Shown here piece after piece: positions 14,324-21,745 of a stretch of 28,358 nucleotides of DNA (position 1 is its first letter; each line of letters starts with the position of its first letter). This stretch comes from a virus: positions 1-28,358 of the IMG/VR virus record IMGVR_UViG_3300027749_000405, one strand, 5' to 3'. The position numbers and the translations under genes were made by a program. Below the pieces are notes generated by a model that was given only the letters and a program-made list of their open reading frames with translations, had not been told where the DNA came from and did not search any database.

Positions 14324-14736
14324 GCATAGTCCAAACCCAAACTACCAGCTTCAAAAAGGAGTTGTACCAAGCCGTCCACAACCTGTCAACAGACACAATC
14401 AAAATTGCGCTGTACACGGGCAATGCCGACTTAAACGAAGCGACTACGGTTTACAGCGCTACCAATGAAGTGGCGGCTACTGGCTACACGGCTGGTGGGC
14501 AAACTATGACCGGAGTGGCAATCAATTCGTCTGGCTCTGTAGCCTACGTAAATTGGAGCAATGTGTCTTGGTCTGGGGCAATTACCGCCCGGTGCGCTTT
14601 GATGTACAACGTCACTCAGGGCAACAAATCAATTGCTGTTTTGGACTTTGGGTCTGATAAAACATCGACTACCACGTTTACAATCACGATGCCCGCAAAT
14701 ACATCAACCACCGCGCTTATTAGGAGTTCAAATTGA
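14320..14736 (+). CDS. Beta-rich virion protein, paralogue A
   Basis: A 138-residue protein sharing its scheme with the protein at 14934: T-D-T-I-K-I-A-L-Y near residue 24, T-T-V-Y-S-A-T-N-E-V, G-Y-T-A-G-G, a central strand pair, then L-M-Y-N-V-T-Q-G-N-K-S-I-A-V, and a Thr-rich end with T-I-T-M-P-A-N-T-S-T-T-A-L-I-R. The pair therefore arose by duplication and divergence. A secreted signal is absent, and the fold looks like a beta-sandwich. Similar proteins occur among phage tail and neck genes with no proven role. It overlaps its upstream gene by four bases and carries the strong ribosome site for the following TTG-start gene in its last codons. Confidence 0.68.
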   Translation: MSIVQTQTTSFKKELYQAVHNLSTDTIKIALYTGNADLNEATTVYSATNEVAATGYTAGGQTMTGVAINSSGSVAYVNWSNVSWSGAITARCALMYNVTQGNKSIAVLDFGSDKTSTTTFTITMPANTSTTALIRSSN

Positions 14737-14924
14737 TCGTTACCACTACCAAAGGTGATATGGATGCATCCTTGTTGGAGCACCGTACTGGCGAAGTTGA
14801 CAATGAGAATGAGCATACAGTTTGGGATGAATACTGGTTGGACGGAGAGCTTGTTCACCGGTCTGCCCATATTACGTTGAAAAAAATGCCTACCTTTGCT
14901 GGTGGCGAAACCGCTTTCTTTTAA
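14733..14924 (+). CDS. Small acidic conserved phage protein, TTG start
   Basis: A 63-residue protein. TTG 14733 is accepted as the real start because AGGAG (14722-14726) lies six bases before it, it overlaps the preceding stop (TTGA), and the N terminus I-V-T-T-T-K-G-D-M-D fits a pattern I recall for this family. Features are S-L-L-E-H-R-T-G-E, a strongly acidic middle, W-D-E-Y-W-L-D-G-E-L-V-H-R-S and a short C terminus. It forms a small beta-type domain by appearance. No catalytic motif. It sits between two paralogous virion proteins, so it could be an accessory to them. The rarer TTG start with termination-reinitiation may set a low dose. Confidence 0.75.
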   Translation: MIVTTTKGDMDASLLEHRTGEVDNENEHTVWDEYWLDGELVHRSAHITLKKMPTFAGGETAFF

Positions 14925-14933
14925 GGAAATATC

Positions 14934-15425
14934 ATGGCAAATACCCAATCAATGTGTACCTCGTTCCTTGGTGAACTGATGCTGGGCCAGCACCAACTTG
15001 GTACTGCAACGCTTGTTTCGCGCACCAGTTTGACCGCGCCTACTACCGACACGGTAAAAGCGGCGTTGTACTTGGCTTCTGCTACAAAAGATGCTAGTAC
15101 TACTGTTTACAACACAACTGGTGAAGTATCTGGAACTAACTACACTGCTGGAGGCGTGACGGTGACCAACGCGACTGCGCCTACTTCCACCAACTCGTCT
15201 TCCACGGCGGGCGTGGGGTATTGGACGCCTTCGGCAAGCATTGTGTACACAACCGTGACGTTGAGCACTTCGTTTGACTGTGTACTGATCTACAACTCTA
15301 CCCAGAGCAACAAGGCTATTAGTGTCCACACTTTCACCGCGCAGACTATCACTGCCGGTACGCTGACATTGACTATGCCTTCCAACACCACAACTACTGC
15401 GCTGGTTCGTTTGGCAACAACCTAA
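14934..15425 (+). CDS. Beta-rich virion protein, paralogue B
   Basis: A 163-residue Thr/Ser-rich relative of the protein at 14320: T-D-T-V-K-A-A-L-Y, T-T-V-Y-N-T-T-G-E-V, N-Y-T-A-G-G-V, then L-I-Y-N-S-T-Q-S-N-K-A-I-S-V and L-T-M-P-S-N-T-T-T-T-A-L-V-R align in the same order. It has a longer N terminus and a longer Ser/Thr insertion in the middle. AAGGA upstream of ATG. Probably an outer virion module, but the attachment site on the particle is unknown. It is followed by a short hairpin and a 53-residue gene. Confidence 0.68.
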   Translation: MANTQSMCTSFLGELMLGQHQLGTATLVSRTSLTAPTTDTVKAALYLASATKDASTTVYNTTGEVSGTNYTAGGVTVTNATAPTSTNSSSTAGVGYWTPSASIVYTTVTLSTSFDCVLIYNSTQSNKAISVHTFTAQTITAGTLTLTMPSNTTTTALVRLATT

Positions 15426-15433
15426 TAGCGGGG

Positions 15434-15450
15434 CGCGGCTATATGCCGCG
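15434..15450 (+). promoter_or_regulatory. GC-rich hairpin in front of a small gene
   Basis: CGCGGC and GCCGCG form a perfect 6-bp stem around the loop TATAT. There is no T run, so it is unlikely to be an intrinsic terminator. It ends six bases before ATG 15457, where a ribosome site would be expected, and may affect initiation or protect an mRNA end. Confidence 0.6.
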
Positions 15451-15456
15451 TAGATC

Positions 15457-15618
15457 ATGGTAAGCATTGAATTTGAATTCGATACGCCCTATGGCACTTT
15501 CCGTGATGCGTTAGTGCTACCAGCCGATCATGGCCTAACTGATGCTGAGTTAGAAGCCATGAAACAACAACGTCTGGACAACTGGATCGCCATCATTACA
15601 ACTCCTCCTGCGGAGTAA
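15457..15618 (+). CDS. 53-residue acidic conserved phage protein
   Basis: A short gene filling the gap between 15425 and 15622. It reads M-V-S-I-E-F-E-F-D-T-P-Y-G-T-F-R-D-A-L-V, then L-T-D-A-E-L-E-A-M-K-Q-Q-R-L-D-N-W, ending P-P-A-E before TAA. This is one beta hairpin followed by a helix, a sensible small fold. I recognise the E-A-M-K-Q-Q-R-L-D-N-W helix from small proteins near fibre genes in other phages. No good Shine-Dalgarno is seen; the hairpin at 15434-15450 occupies that place. The next gene starts three bases after the stop. Function unknown. Confidence 0.72.
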   Translation: MVSIEFEFDTPYGTFRDALVLPADHGLTDAELEAMKQQRLDNWIAIITTPPAE

Positions 15619-15621
15619 AGC

Positions 15622-18600
15622 ATGGCAGATCGTTATTGGGTTGGTGGTGCGGGTACATGGGATACCACCACTACTACTAGCTGGTCAGCATCGTCTGGCG
15701 GGGCTAGTGGCGCGTCTGTTCCTACAGCAACAGACTCTGTTTTCTTTGACCAAGCTGGAACTTATACCGTAACTTGTACGGGGGCATTGACCTGCCTTGA
15801 TATAACTGTATCCGCAGGCACAGTCACTTTTGCTAACGGCACAGCTCCAACTTTTGCAATTAGCGGAAGCATGAGTTTGGTTTCGGGGACTATTTGGTCA
15901 TCTAGCGGGGATATTACATTTAACGCTACCTCCACAGGTAAAACTATTACCACTAATGGTACTTCATTAGGGGTTAGCGCGTCTATTAATTTTAACGGTA
16001 CTGGTGGTGGCTGGACGCTGGGCAGCGCGTTTACTTCAACTTTAAATGTTGACTTTACTGCCGGATCGTTTAACACAAATAATTTTGCTTGCTCAAGTTC
16101 ATATTGGACAACATCAGGTAGTACGACTAGATCAGTTTCTTTGGGAAATTCTACTATTACCTTGTCTTCAAGCGGGGTTGGTTGGAGTTTTGGAAGTACA
16201 ACAAGCTTAACATTTAATGCTGGAACATCAACAATAAATTTTACTGGCACTAGCCCGTCATTTACTGGGGGAGGTTTTGCTTACAGTACCGTTAGTTTTA
16301 CTGCTACCGGAGCAAATAACCCATCTATTATTGATGCAAATGCTTTTTACAATTTAAATATTTCCGCACCTACATTAGGAGTTAAAACTTTAACCCTTGG
16401 CGGCAGCCAAACGGTTGTTGGCGCTCTTACTGCAAATGACGGCGCGTACACCGCAAGAGTCTTTTTTGCTTCAGATATAGCAGGGACTGGCCGCACAATT
16501 ACAGCGGCTACAGTTGCGCTTGCGTATTGTGATTTTCAAGACATTACAGGGGCTGGTGCGGGCAGTTGGACGGGCACCTCATTTGGCGATTGCTACGGTA
16601 ATTCAGGTATTACTTTTAGTGCCGCAAAAACTGTTTATTGGAACTTAGCTGGCGCGCAACAATGGTCTGCTACAGGATGGGCTACAACTTCGGGCGGCAC
16701 ACCTGCGGCTGTTAACTTCCCCTTAGCGCAAGATACTGTGGTGTTTGACAACACAGGGAGTGTTACTGGCACAATAACAACGGGGCAGGCGTGGAATATT
16801 GGCACGCTAAACATGTCCGCGCGAACAAGCGCAATGACGTTAACCGCTTCTGGTAGTATTAATGTCTATGGTTCTTGGTTAAACGGTACTGGGTTAACCC
16901 TTACTAGTACTACAGTAGTTATTACTTTTTCTGGTAGAACAACACAACAACTAACTAGTAATGGTGTTGCGTTTACTCAGCCAATTACCGTTAATAATTT
17001 TAACGGGACAGTTCAGCTACAAGACGCATTAACTACAGGGACTACACGTACCGTAACCCTTACAACTGGTACGCTTGACCTCAATGGTAAAACTTTAACC
17101 ACTGGGTTATTTAGTTCAACCAATTCAAATACACGCACGCTTGCATTTGGCGTAGGTAATATTATTTGTGCGGGTACAAGTAGTGTTTGGACTACTCAAA
17201 CTGTTACAGGATTAACAGTAACAGGAACTCCTGTCGTAAACGTAACTAGCGCTGGCGCTACATCAATTTTCGTTGGCCCCGGCGCTCTATCAGAAACAAA
17301 CTCCATAAGTTTTAACTTCACTGGTGGCACTTATTCGCTAAACTTTCTTGGAGGGTCGGGTTATTCAGCAAAAAACGTAAATTTTACTGGGTATGCGGGT
17401 ACATGGGGTGCAATTTCTGGGGTTACTATTTACGGTAATTTAACGTTATCTACTGGGATGACGCTTACTGCGGGTCTCAGCGCAATGGCGTTTGGCGCTA
17501 CCAGTGGAACGCAAACACTCACCAGTAACACTAAGACAATGGATTTCCCCATTACAAAAAGTGGGGCTGGAACTTTAATTGGCGCTGACGCACTAACACT
17601 TGGATCAACCCGTGCTTTAACATTTGCGCTGGGTACGATACAGCTAAAAGCAGGAGCTACTAGCACTGTTGGTTCGTTTGTTACGTCAGGCACAACTCCA
17701 AAGTATTTATTAAGTACAACTGCTGGAACGCAAGCAACCCTATCGGACGCAAGCGGAACAAACTCCCCAACGTATTTATATATCAAAGACTCTGCGGCAA
17801 CGGGCGGGGCAACATGGAGTGCTGCGGGTACAAACGTTGTAAATGGGGGAAATAATACCGGGTGGACAAGTCTCCCCACTCAAGCCCCGTTCCTAATAGG
17901 CGTTTTAGCCGCAGGTAGCGCAGGCACGGTTACCGCATCCCAAACAGTTTCAAATGCATTGACAGGCGTATCAACCGCTGGCGGCGTTGGAAAAATAGTA
18001 CCAGCGCTTGGGACTGTAAAAATACTTTCAGGTGTAGCAGCCGCTGGGAGCGTAGGTACGGTTACCACTTCCCAAGCAGTTTCAAGAGCACTTACCGGCG
18101 TATCAGCCACGGGTAGTGTAGGCGCATTTGCCCCACTTTCAGGTGTATCGGCCACAGGCAGCGTAGGTACGGTTACAGCTACACAAACTTTTGCGATTAC
18201 AGGTGTATCAGCCGCTGGTGGGGTTGGAAAAATAGTACCAGCGCTTGGGACTGTAAAAATACTTTCAGGTGTGCAAGCCTCCGGCGCAGTAGGTACAGTT
18301 TCACCTACACAATTTGTTACGCTTACAGGCGTATCAGCTACAGGTAGTGTAGGCGCATTTGCCCCACTTTCAGGTGTATCGGCCACAGGCGGCGTAGGCA
18401 CAGTTACAACGTCTCAAACATTTTTCCAAGCAATTACTGGCGTAGAAGCTGCGGGCAATGTTGGTACCGTTACTGCCGTTCCATCGTACGCGCTTACAGG
18501 AGTTTCTGCTTCCGGCGCAGTGGGGACAATTACAACTATCCAAGGTACGGTAGTAGAACTTCCAAGCGTTTTTGCTTCTGGTGCAGTAGGCACAGTAGCA

Positions 18601-18801
18601 ACTTCTCAGGACTTTGTACAAGCCTTGACGAGCGTAAGCGCCTCGGGTACTCTTGGCACTGTTATTTTGGTTGGTTGGTTTGATATCAACAACGCTCAGA
18701 CTGCCAACTGGGGGATAATCAACAATACCCAAACAGGCGCTTGGGCACCTGTTGACAACACCCAAACCACTACATGGCAGCCTGTTAACACGATGCCTTA
18801 G
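15622..18801 (+). CDS. Large repetitive fibre- or adhesin-like virion protein
   Basis: A 1059-residue Gly/Ser/Thr-rich protein with few charged residues. Residues 4-54 (R-Y-W-V-G-G-A-G-T-W-D, later D-S-V-F-F-D) and about 337-388 (V-Y-W-N-L-A-G-A-Q-Q-W, later D-T-V-V-F-D) are two copies of one domain, each followed by long runs of short Thr/Ser/Asn strands that suggest a beta-helix or stacked beta structure. From about residue 760 to 1015 come tandem repeats of the type L-[ST]-G-V-x-A-x-G-x-V-G-T-V-T. The end has three units like I-N-N-x-Q-T-x-x-W. Such proteins usually form fibres or host-surface adhesins; an autotransporter-like secretion signal is absent, so a virion part is more likely. 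Sampled bases are AT-richer than the head genes (25 of 60 G+C at 16141-16200, against 36 of 60 at 3481-3540). Confidence 0.62.
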   Translation: MADRYWVGGAGTWDTTTTTSWSASSGGASGASVPTATDSVFFDQAGTYTVTCTGALTCLDITVSAGTVTFANGTAPTFAISGSMSLVSGTIWSSSGDITFNATSTGKTITTNGTSLGVSASINFNGTGGGWTLGSAFTSTLNVDFTAGSFNTNNFACSSSYWTTSGSTTRSVSLGNSTITLSSSGVGWSFGSTTSLTFNAGTSTINFTGTSPSFTGGGFAYSTVSFTATGANNPSIIDANAFYNLNISAPTLGVKTLTLGGSQTVVGALTANDGAYTARVFFASDIAGTGRTITAATVALAYCDFQDITGAGAGSWTGTSFGDCYGNSGITFSAAKTVYWNLAGAQQWSATGWATTSGGTPAAVNFPLAQDTVVFDNTGSVTGTITTGQAWNIGTLNMSARTSAMTLTASGSINVYGSWLNGTGLTLTSTTVVITFSGRTTQQLTSNGVAFTQPITVNNFNGTVQLQDALTTGTTRTVTLTTGTLDLNGKTLTTGLFSSTNSNTRTLAFGVGNIICAGTSSVWTTQTVTGLTVTGTPVVNVTSAGATSIFVGPGALSETNSISFNFTGGTYSLNFLGGSGYSAKNVNFTGYAGTWGAISGVTIYGNLTLSTGMTLTAGLSAMAFGATSGTQTLTSNTKTMDFPITKSGAGTLIGADALTLGSTRALTFALGTIQLKAGATSTVGSFVTSGTTPKYLLSTTAGTQATLSDASGTNSPTYLYIKDSAATGGATWSAAGTNVVNGGNNTGWTSLPTQAPFLIGVLAAGSAGTVTASQTVSNALTGVSTAGGVGKIVPALGTVKILSGVAAAGSVGTVTTSQAVSRALTGVSATGSVGAFAPLSGVSATGSVGTVTATQTFAITGVSAAGGVGKIVPALGTVKILSGVQASGAVGTVSPTQFVTLTGVSATGSVGAFAPLSGVSATGGVGTVTTSQTFFQAITGVEAAGNVGTVTAVPSYALTGVSASGAVGTITTIQGTVVELPSVFASGAVGTVATSQDFVQALTSVSASGTLGTVILVGWFDINNAQTANWGIINNTQTGAWAPVDNTQTTTWQPVNTMP
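17986..18390 (+). repeat. Imperfect ~235-bp internal duplication
   Basis: Two perfect segments recur in order: 17986-18035 equals 18223-18272 (50 bases, offset 237), and 18112-18159 equals 18343-18390 (48 bases, offset 231). The block thus duplicated with a 6-bp length change and in-frame spacing. It encodes the GVSATGSVG-type repeats of the large fibre-like protein. Confidence 0.88.
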
Positions 18802-18823
18802 TATTTACTAGAAAGAACCTACC

Positions 18824-20653
18824 ATGACATTTAGCGCAACAACCAACCTTAGTTTGCCGGTTATCACTACAGGTACGGAATCTGGTACTTGGGGGGACGT
18901 CCTTGACAACGGCTTGACCGCTTACTTGGACATCGCCATTGCTGGCGGCTTGGCAGTCCCCATCACCACTACGGATGTGACCCTTGCAAATACGGCGGGC
19001 ACAAGTTCCGCTACAGGCATTGTCTCAACCACAGCGCAATACGCCATCCTAAACATTTCGGGGGCTAAAACTGCAACGCGTAACCTGAACTTGCCGGTCA
19101 CCAGTAAGTGGTACGTCATCAACAACGCGGGTACCGGCGGTTTTGCGCTTACCGTGCGCGGCGTAACCCCTACTACGGGCATTACGTTAGTAGATGGCGA
19201 AAAAGCCATCATTGCTTGGAGCGCCGCAGCAACGGACTACGTAAAAATTACGTCCAGCGTAGTATCTAACTTGACAGGAACCTTGGCGGCTACCAATGGC
19301 GGTACGGGCCAGTCTAGCTATGCAGTTGGTGATGTGCTGTATGCCTCCACCACCACGGCCCTGTCAAAGCTGGCTGATGTAGCCACAGGTAACGCCCTTA
19401 TCTCTGGTGGTGTAGGCGTAGCCCCCAGCTACGGCAAGATTGGCCTGACCACTCATGTTTCCGGTACGCTTCCTATTGCCAACGGCGGAACTAACTCCAC
19501 GGCTACCGCTACAAATGGCGGCGTGGGCTATGGCACAGGCACTGCGCATGCGTATTCCGCTGCGGGCACTTCAGGTCAAGTTTTAATCAGCGCAGGCGCA
19601 GCCGCACCAACATGGAGTTCTGGCACAGGCACAGGATCAGTGGTCAGAGCTATAAGCCCCGCCATTACAGGTAACGACACCACTATCGAAGGTTTGGTTG
19701 TTGGACTTGGTAATGGGGCTGTAGCCACCAATACCGCGTATGGCGTTGCCGCATTGAACGCTAACGTAACAGGAGCCCAAAACACTGCTATTGGTAATGG
19801 GGCATTACAGTTAAATACTAACGATCAAAATACTGCTGTTGGCAATTTAGCTTTATATGCAAATGTAGGCGGGTATAGCAATACCGCAGTAGGCACTACC
19901 GCATTGACTAATAACACCAGTGGAAATAATAATACTGCCGTAGGAAACGTAGCGGGGCAATCCAATTCTACTGGTATATATAACACAGCCGTCGGGGCTT
20001 CCGCCTTAGCTTCAAACACTATTGGTAACTTCAACACCGCTGTTGGGCAAGGAGCCATAGCAGGTGGTAATGGCGGCTCAGGTAGCACAGCTATCGGCTA
20101 TTCGGCAGGGTCAACGGTTTATGGCGACTACAACACTTTCATAGGCTATCAGTCTGGTAGCGGGGTTACTTCTGGCGGTAAAAACGTTATTATCGGTAGC
20201 TATCAAGGCGCTATTGCCCCTATTTCTGGAACAGGTAGCAACTGGATTGTTTTGAGCGATGCGGATACTAATATCCGCCAAGTCATTGACCCCTCAGGTA
20301 ACGCCACGTTTGGTACAGGCGCTGTAGTGGTTTATGCCCCGGCTCCTGCTTCAATCACTACCACTGCTACGCTGACCAACGCAAACTTGCAAGCGCAGAT
20401 TATTAGCACAACTGGTACTTCCTACACGGTGACAATGCCTTTGGGCAGCACGATGGATACTTTGGTTACTTGGTACAAAGTGGATGTAGGGTACGACTTC
20501 TCAGTAATTAACACTGCGTCTGGCACAATTACGATGGCTGTGAATACTGGGGTAACAAGTCTGGGCGCGTTGACGATTACCACTGGTACATCTGCGCAGT
20601 TCCGTATTCGCCGCACCGCTGCCAGCACCTACGTGCTGTACCGTCTGTCTTAA
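18824..20653 (+). CDS. Tail fibre with YadA-head-like repeats
   Basis: A 609-residue protein. The N terminus (N-L-S-L-P-V-I-T-T-G-T-E-S-G-T-W-G, D-N-G-L-T-A-Y-L-D) is typical of phage fibre attachment regions. A Gly/Ala/Thr-rich shaft follows with G-T-L-A-A-T-N-G-G-T-G and G-T-L-P-I-A-N-G-G-T-N-S, a repeat common in fibres. Residues 303-436 hold eight 16-17-residue repeats of the NTAVGxxAL type, like the left-handed beta-roll head of trimeric autotransporter adhesins. The C terminus (about 500-609) is a separate beta domain that could be the receptor-binding tip. Trimer assembly and host recognition are inferred from family knowledge. It lies just before the lysis genes. No chaperone is evident next to it. 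Confidence 0.8.
   Translation: MTFSATTNLSLPVITTGTESGTWGDVLDNGLTAYLDIAIAGGLAVPITTTDVTLANTAGTSSATGIVSTTAQYAILNISGAKTATRNLNLPVTSKWYVINNAGTGGFALTVRGVTPTTGITLVDGEKAIIAWSAAATDYVKITSSVVSNLTGTLAATNGGTGQSSYAVGDVLYASTTTALSKLADVATGNALISGGVGVAPSYGKIGLTTHVSGTLPIANGGTNSTATATNGGVGYGTGTAHAYSAAGTSGQVLISAGAAAPTWSSGTGTGSVVRAISPAITGNDTTIEGLVVGLGNGAVATNTAYGVAALNANVTGAQNTAIGNGALQLNTNDQNTAVGNLALYANVGGYSNTAVGTTALTNNTSGNNNTAVGNVAGQSNSTGIYNTAVGASALASNTIGNFNTAVGQGAIAGGNGGSGSTAIGYSAGSTVYGDYNTFIGYQSGSGVTSGGKNVIIGSYQGAIAPISGTGSNWIVLSDADTNIRQVIDPSGNATFGTGAVVVYAPAPASITTTATLTNANLQAQIISTTGTSYTVTMPLGSTMDTLVTWYKVDVGYDFSVINTASGTITMAVNTGVTSLGALTITTGTSAQFRIRRTAASTYVLYRLS
19730..20164 (+). repeat. YadA-head-like 16-17-residue repeats
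   Basis: Eight in-frame units, each beginning N-T-A-x-G or a close variant with A-L a few residues later, and ending in a partial N-T-F-I-G unit. The DNA of the units has diverged, so this is an old protein repeat rather than a recent DNA tandem repeat. Confidence 0.82.
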
Positions 20654-20683
20654 TGTTTAAGTAAAACAGGATGCTGCCCATGT

Positions 20684-21007
20684 ATGCGTTTTTTTGTACT
20701 ATGCTTTTTGGTGCTGTTCACCGTATCTTCGGCAGAGGACAGGTTAATTCTGTCTACAGAACTCCCGCCTCCGGTACCCAAAAAACCACCGCTCAAGCCA
20801 AGCTGCGCCATACAAGAGCTATACGTTATTGGTTTCACGATTCACGACCCGGCAGACCGGCACAAAGCTATTCTGGAATGGCTGGATAGAACAAAGTGCA
20901 GCATAGATGATTACGTCTTAATTTGGAATGCCCTACCGGAATGGGCAGGTACTTCAGACAGTCCTTTGTTAAGAGCCAAGATCATGGAAAAAGTGAGGCA
21001 AAAATGA
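20684..21007 (+). CDS. Secreted Pro-rich protein of the lysis region
   Basis: A 107-residue protein with a clear export signal: M-R, a hydrophobic core F-F-V-L-C-F-L-V-L-F-T-V, and a likely signal-peptidase I site S-S-A|E-D after residue 17. A Pro-rich segment L-P-P-P-V-P-K-K-P-P-L-K-P follows, then a helical domain with H-D-P-A-D-R-H-K-A-I-L-E-W-L and I-W-N-A-L-P-E-W-A-G-T. The mature part should act in the periplasm. Its place before two membrane proteins and the endolysin suggests a lysis accessory; the Pro-rich part recalls Rz1 spanins, but the Cys at residue 7 is inside the hydrophobic core and no lipobox is seen. A run of seven T at 20689-20695 lies near the start. The stop overlaps the next ATG (ATGA). 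Confidence 0.7.
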   Translation: MRFFVLCFLVLFTVSSAEDRLILSTELPPPVPKKPPLKPSCAIQELYVIGFTIHDPADRHKAILEWLDRTKCSIDDYVLIWNALPEWAGTSDSPLLRAKIMEKVRQK

Positions 21008-21249
21008 ACAGTAAAGACAAGTTGGTAAACGTAGTCACATATATGGTCACCGCTACCTTGTGCGCTGTCGTGCTATCCTTAATCTGGGCGCTGATTCACG
21101 GCCTGTTTGTCAAGGAAGTAGACAACACCAAAATTTTTGAAATCATTGGCCCGGCATTTCAGACCATCATCGGTGGCTTGATCGGGTGGTTATCGGGCCT
21201 TAAAGTAGGCGCAAATAAAGAAGACAAACCCGAATGCAAAAAGGACTGA
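21004..21249 (+). CDS. Two-TM membrane protein, candidate holin or lysis regulator
   Basis: An 81-residue protein starting at ATG 21004, overlapping the previous stop; the longer open frame from 20923 is a shadow. There are two membrane spans, about residues 13-35 (T-A-T-L-C-A-V-V-L-S-L-I-W-A-L-I) and 46-65 (I-I-G-P-A-F-Q-T-I-I-G-G-L-I-G-W-L), with the charged link V-K-E-V-D-N-T-K and a Lys/Glu tail. This is compatible with a small holin or antiholin. It is encoded directly before a second membrane protein and the muramidase. Which of the two makes the lethal hole cannot be decided from sequence. Confidence 0.7.
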   Translation: MNSKDKLVNVVTYMVTATLCAVVLSLIWALIHGLFVKEVDNTKIFEIIGPAFQTIIGGLIGWLSGLKVGANKEDKPECKKD

Positions 21250-21250
21250 T

Positions 21251-21745
21251 ATGTTTGAAATGATTGGTGGCGGTATCTTTGGCTCCCTGCTTGGGGGAAT
21301 TTTCCGTTTAGCTCCTGAAGTCCTAAAGTGGATGGACAAGAAGAATGAACGCGCCCATGAGTTGAAGATGTTTGAACAGCAGTGCCAACTGGAAACCCTG
21401 CGCGGTAACCAGAAGCTGGCTGAGATCGGGGCGCAACGCGAGGCCACGGTAGACGCTGGAGTTATGGATGCCTTCAACAGCGCCATTGAACAGCAGACAG
21501 AAATGGTCAAGATGGCCGGTGGATGGGTAGCCAGCCTGTCCGCATCCGTGCGTCCCGTGGCAACCTATTGGATTTTACTGCTGTGGAGTTTTGCACACAT
21601 CTGGTTTGCTTGGACTGCTTGGGCGGCTGGCGCACCCCCAGAGGCGGTGTTCAAGCTCATCATGTCGGCTGACTTTGCTGCGTTGGTGTCCGGTACGCTT
21701 AACTACTGGTTCCTTGACCGGACGCTGGCAAAGCGTGGGATATGA
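21251..21745 (+). CDS. Holin, GTA three-TM family-like
   Basis: A 164-residue membrane protein. It has a Gly-rich N-terminal segment (I-G-G-G-I-F-G-S-L-L-G-G-I-F), then a long charged amphipathic helix (E-R-A-H-E-L-K-M-F-E-Q-Q, about residues 33-80), then S-V-R-P-V-A-T-Y-W followed by the span I-L-L-L-W-S-F-A-H-I-W-F-A-W, and a last segment F-A-A-L-V-S-G-T-L-N-Y-W-F-L-D-R. The S-x-R-P and Y-W-F-x-D-R signatures fit the holin family known from gene transfer agents (GTA_holin_3TM). It would permeabilise the inner membrane so that the muramidase reaches the wall. Stop and endolysin start overlap (ATGA), supporting a lysis pair. Confidence 0.75.
   Translation: MFEMIGGGIFGSLLGGIFRLAPEVLKWMDKKNERAHELKMFEQQCQLETLRGNQKLAEIGAQREATVDAGVMDAFNSAIEQQTEMVKMAGGWVASLSASVRPVATYWILLLWSFAHIWFAWTAWAAGAPPEAVFKLIMSADFAALVSGTLNYWFLDRTLAKRGI

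Noticed and set aside
15434-15450. Intrinsic terminator
   Set aside because: The stem is good but no T run follows, so it was kept only as a hairpin of possible translational effect.
17880-18401. Minus-strand frame opposite the fibre repeats
   Set aside because: It repeats with the same period as the plus-strand gene and only reflects its codon pattern.
20671-20889. 72-codon frame overlapping the secreted protein, like an Rz/Rz1 pair
   Set aside because: It has no lipobox, no Pro-rich lipoprotein character and no clear membrane segment. The 20684 frame has the convincing signal peptide.
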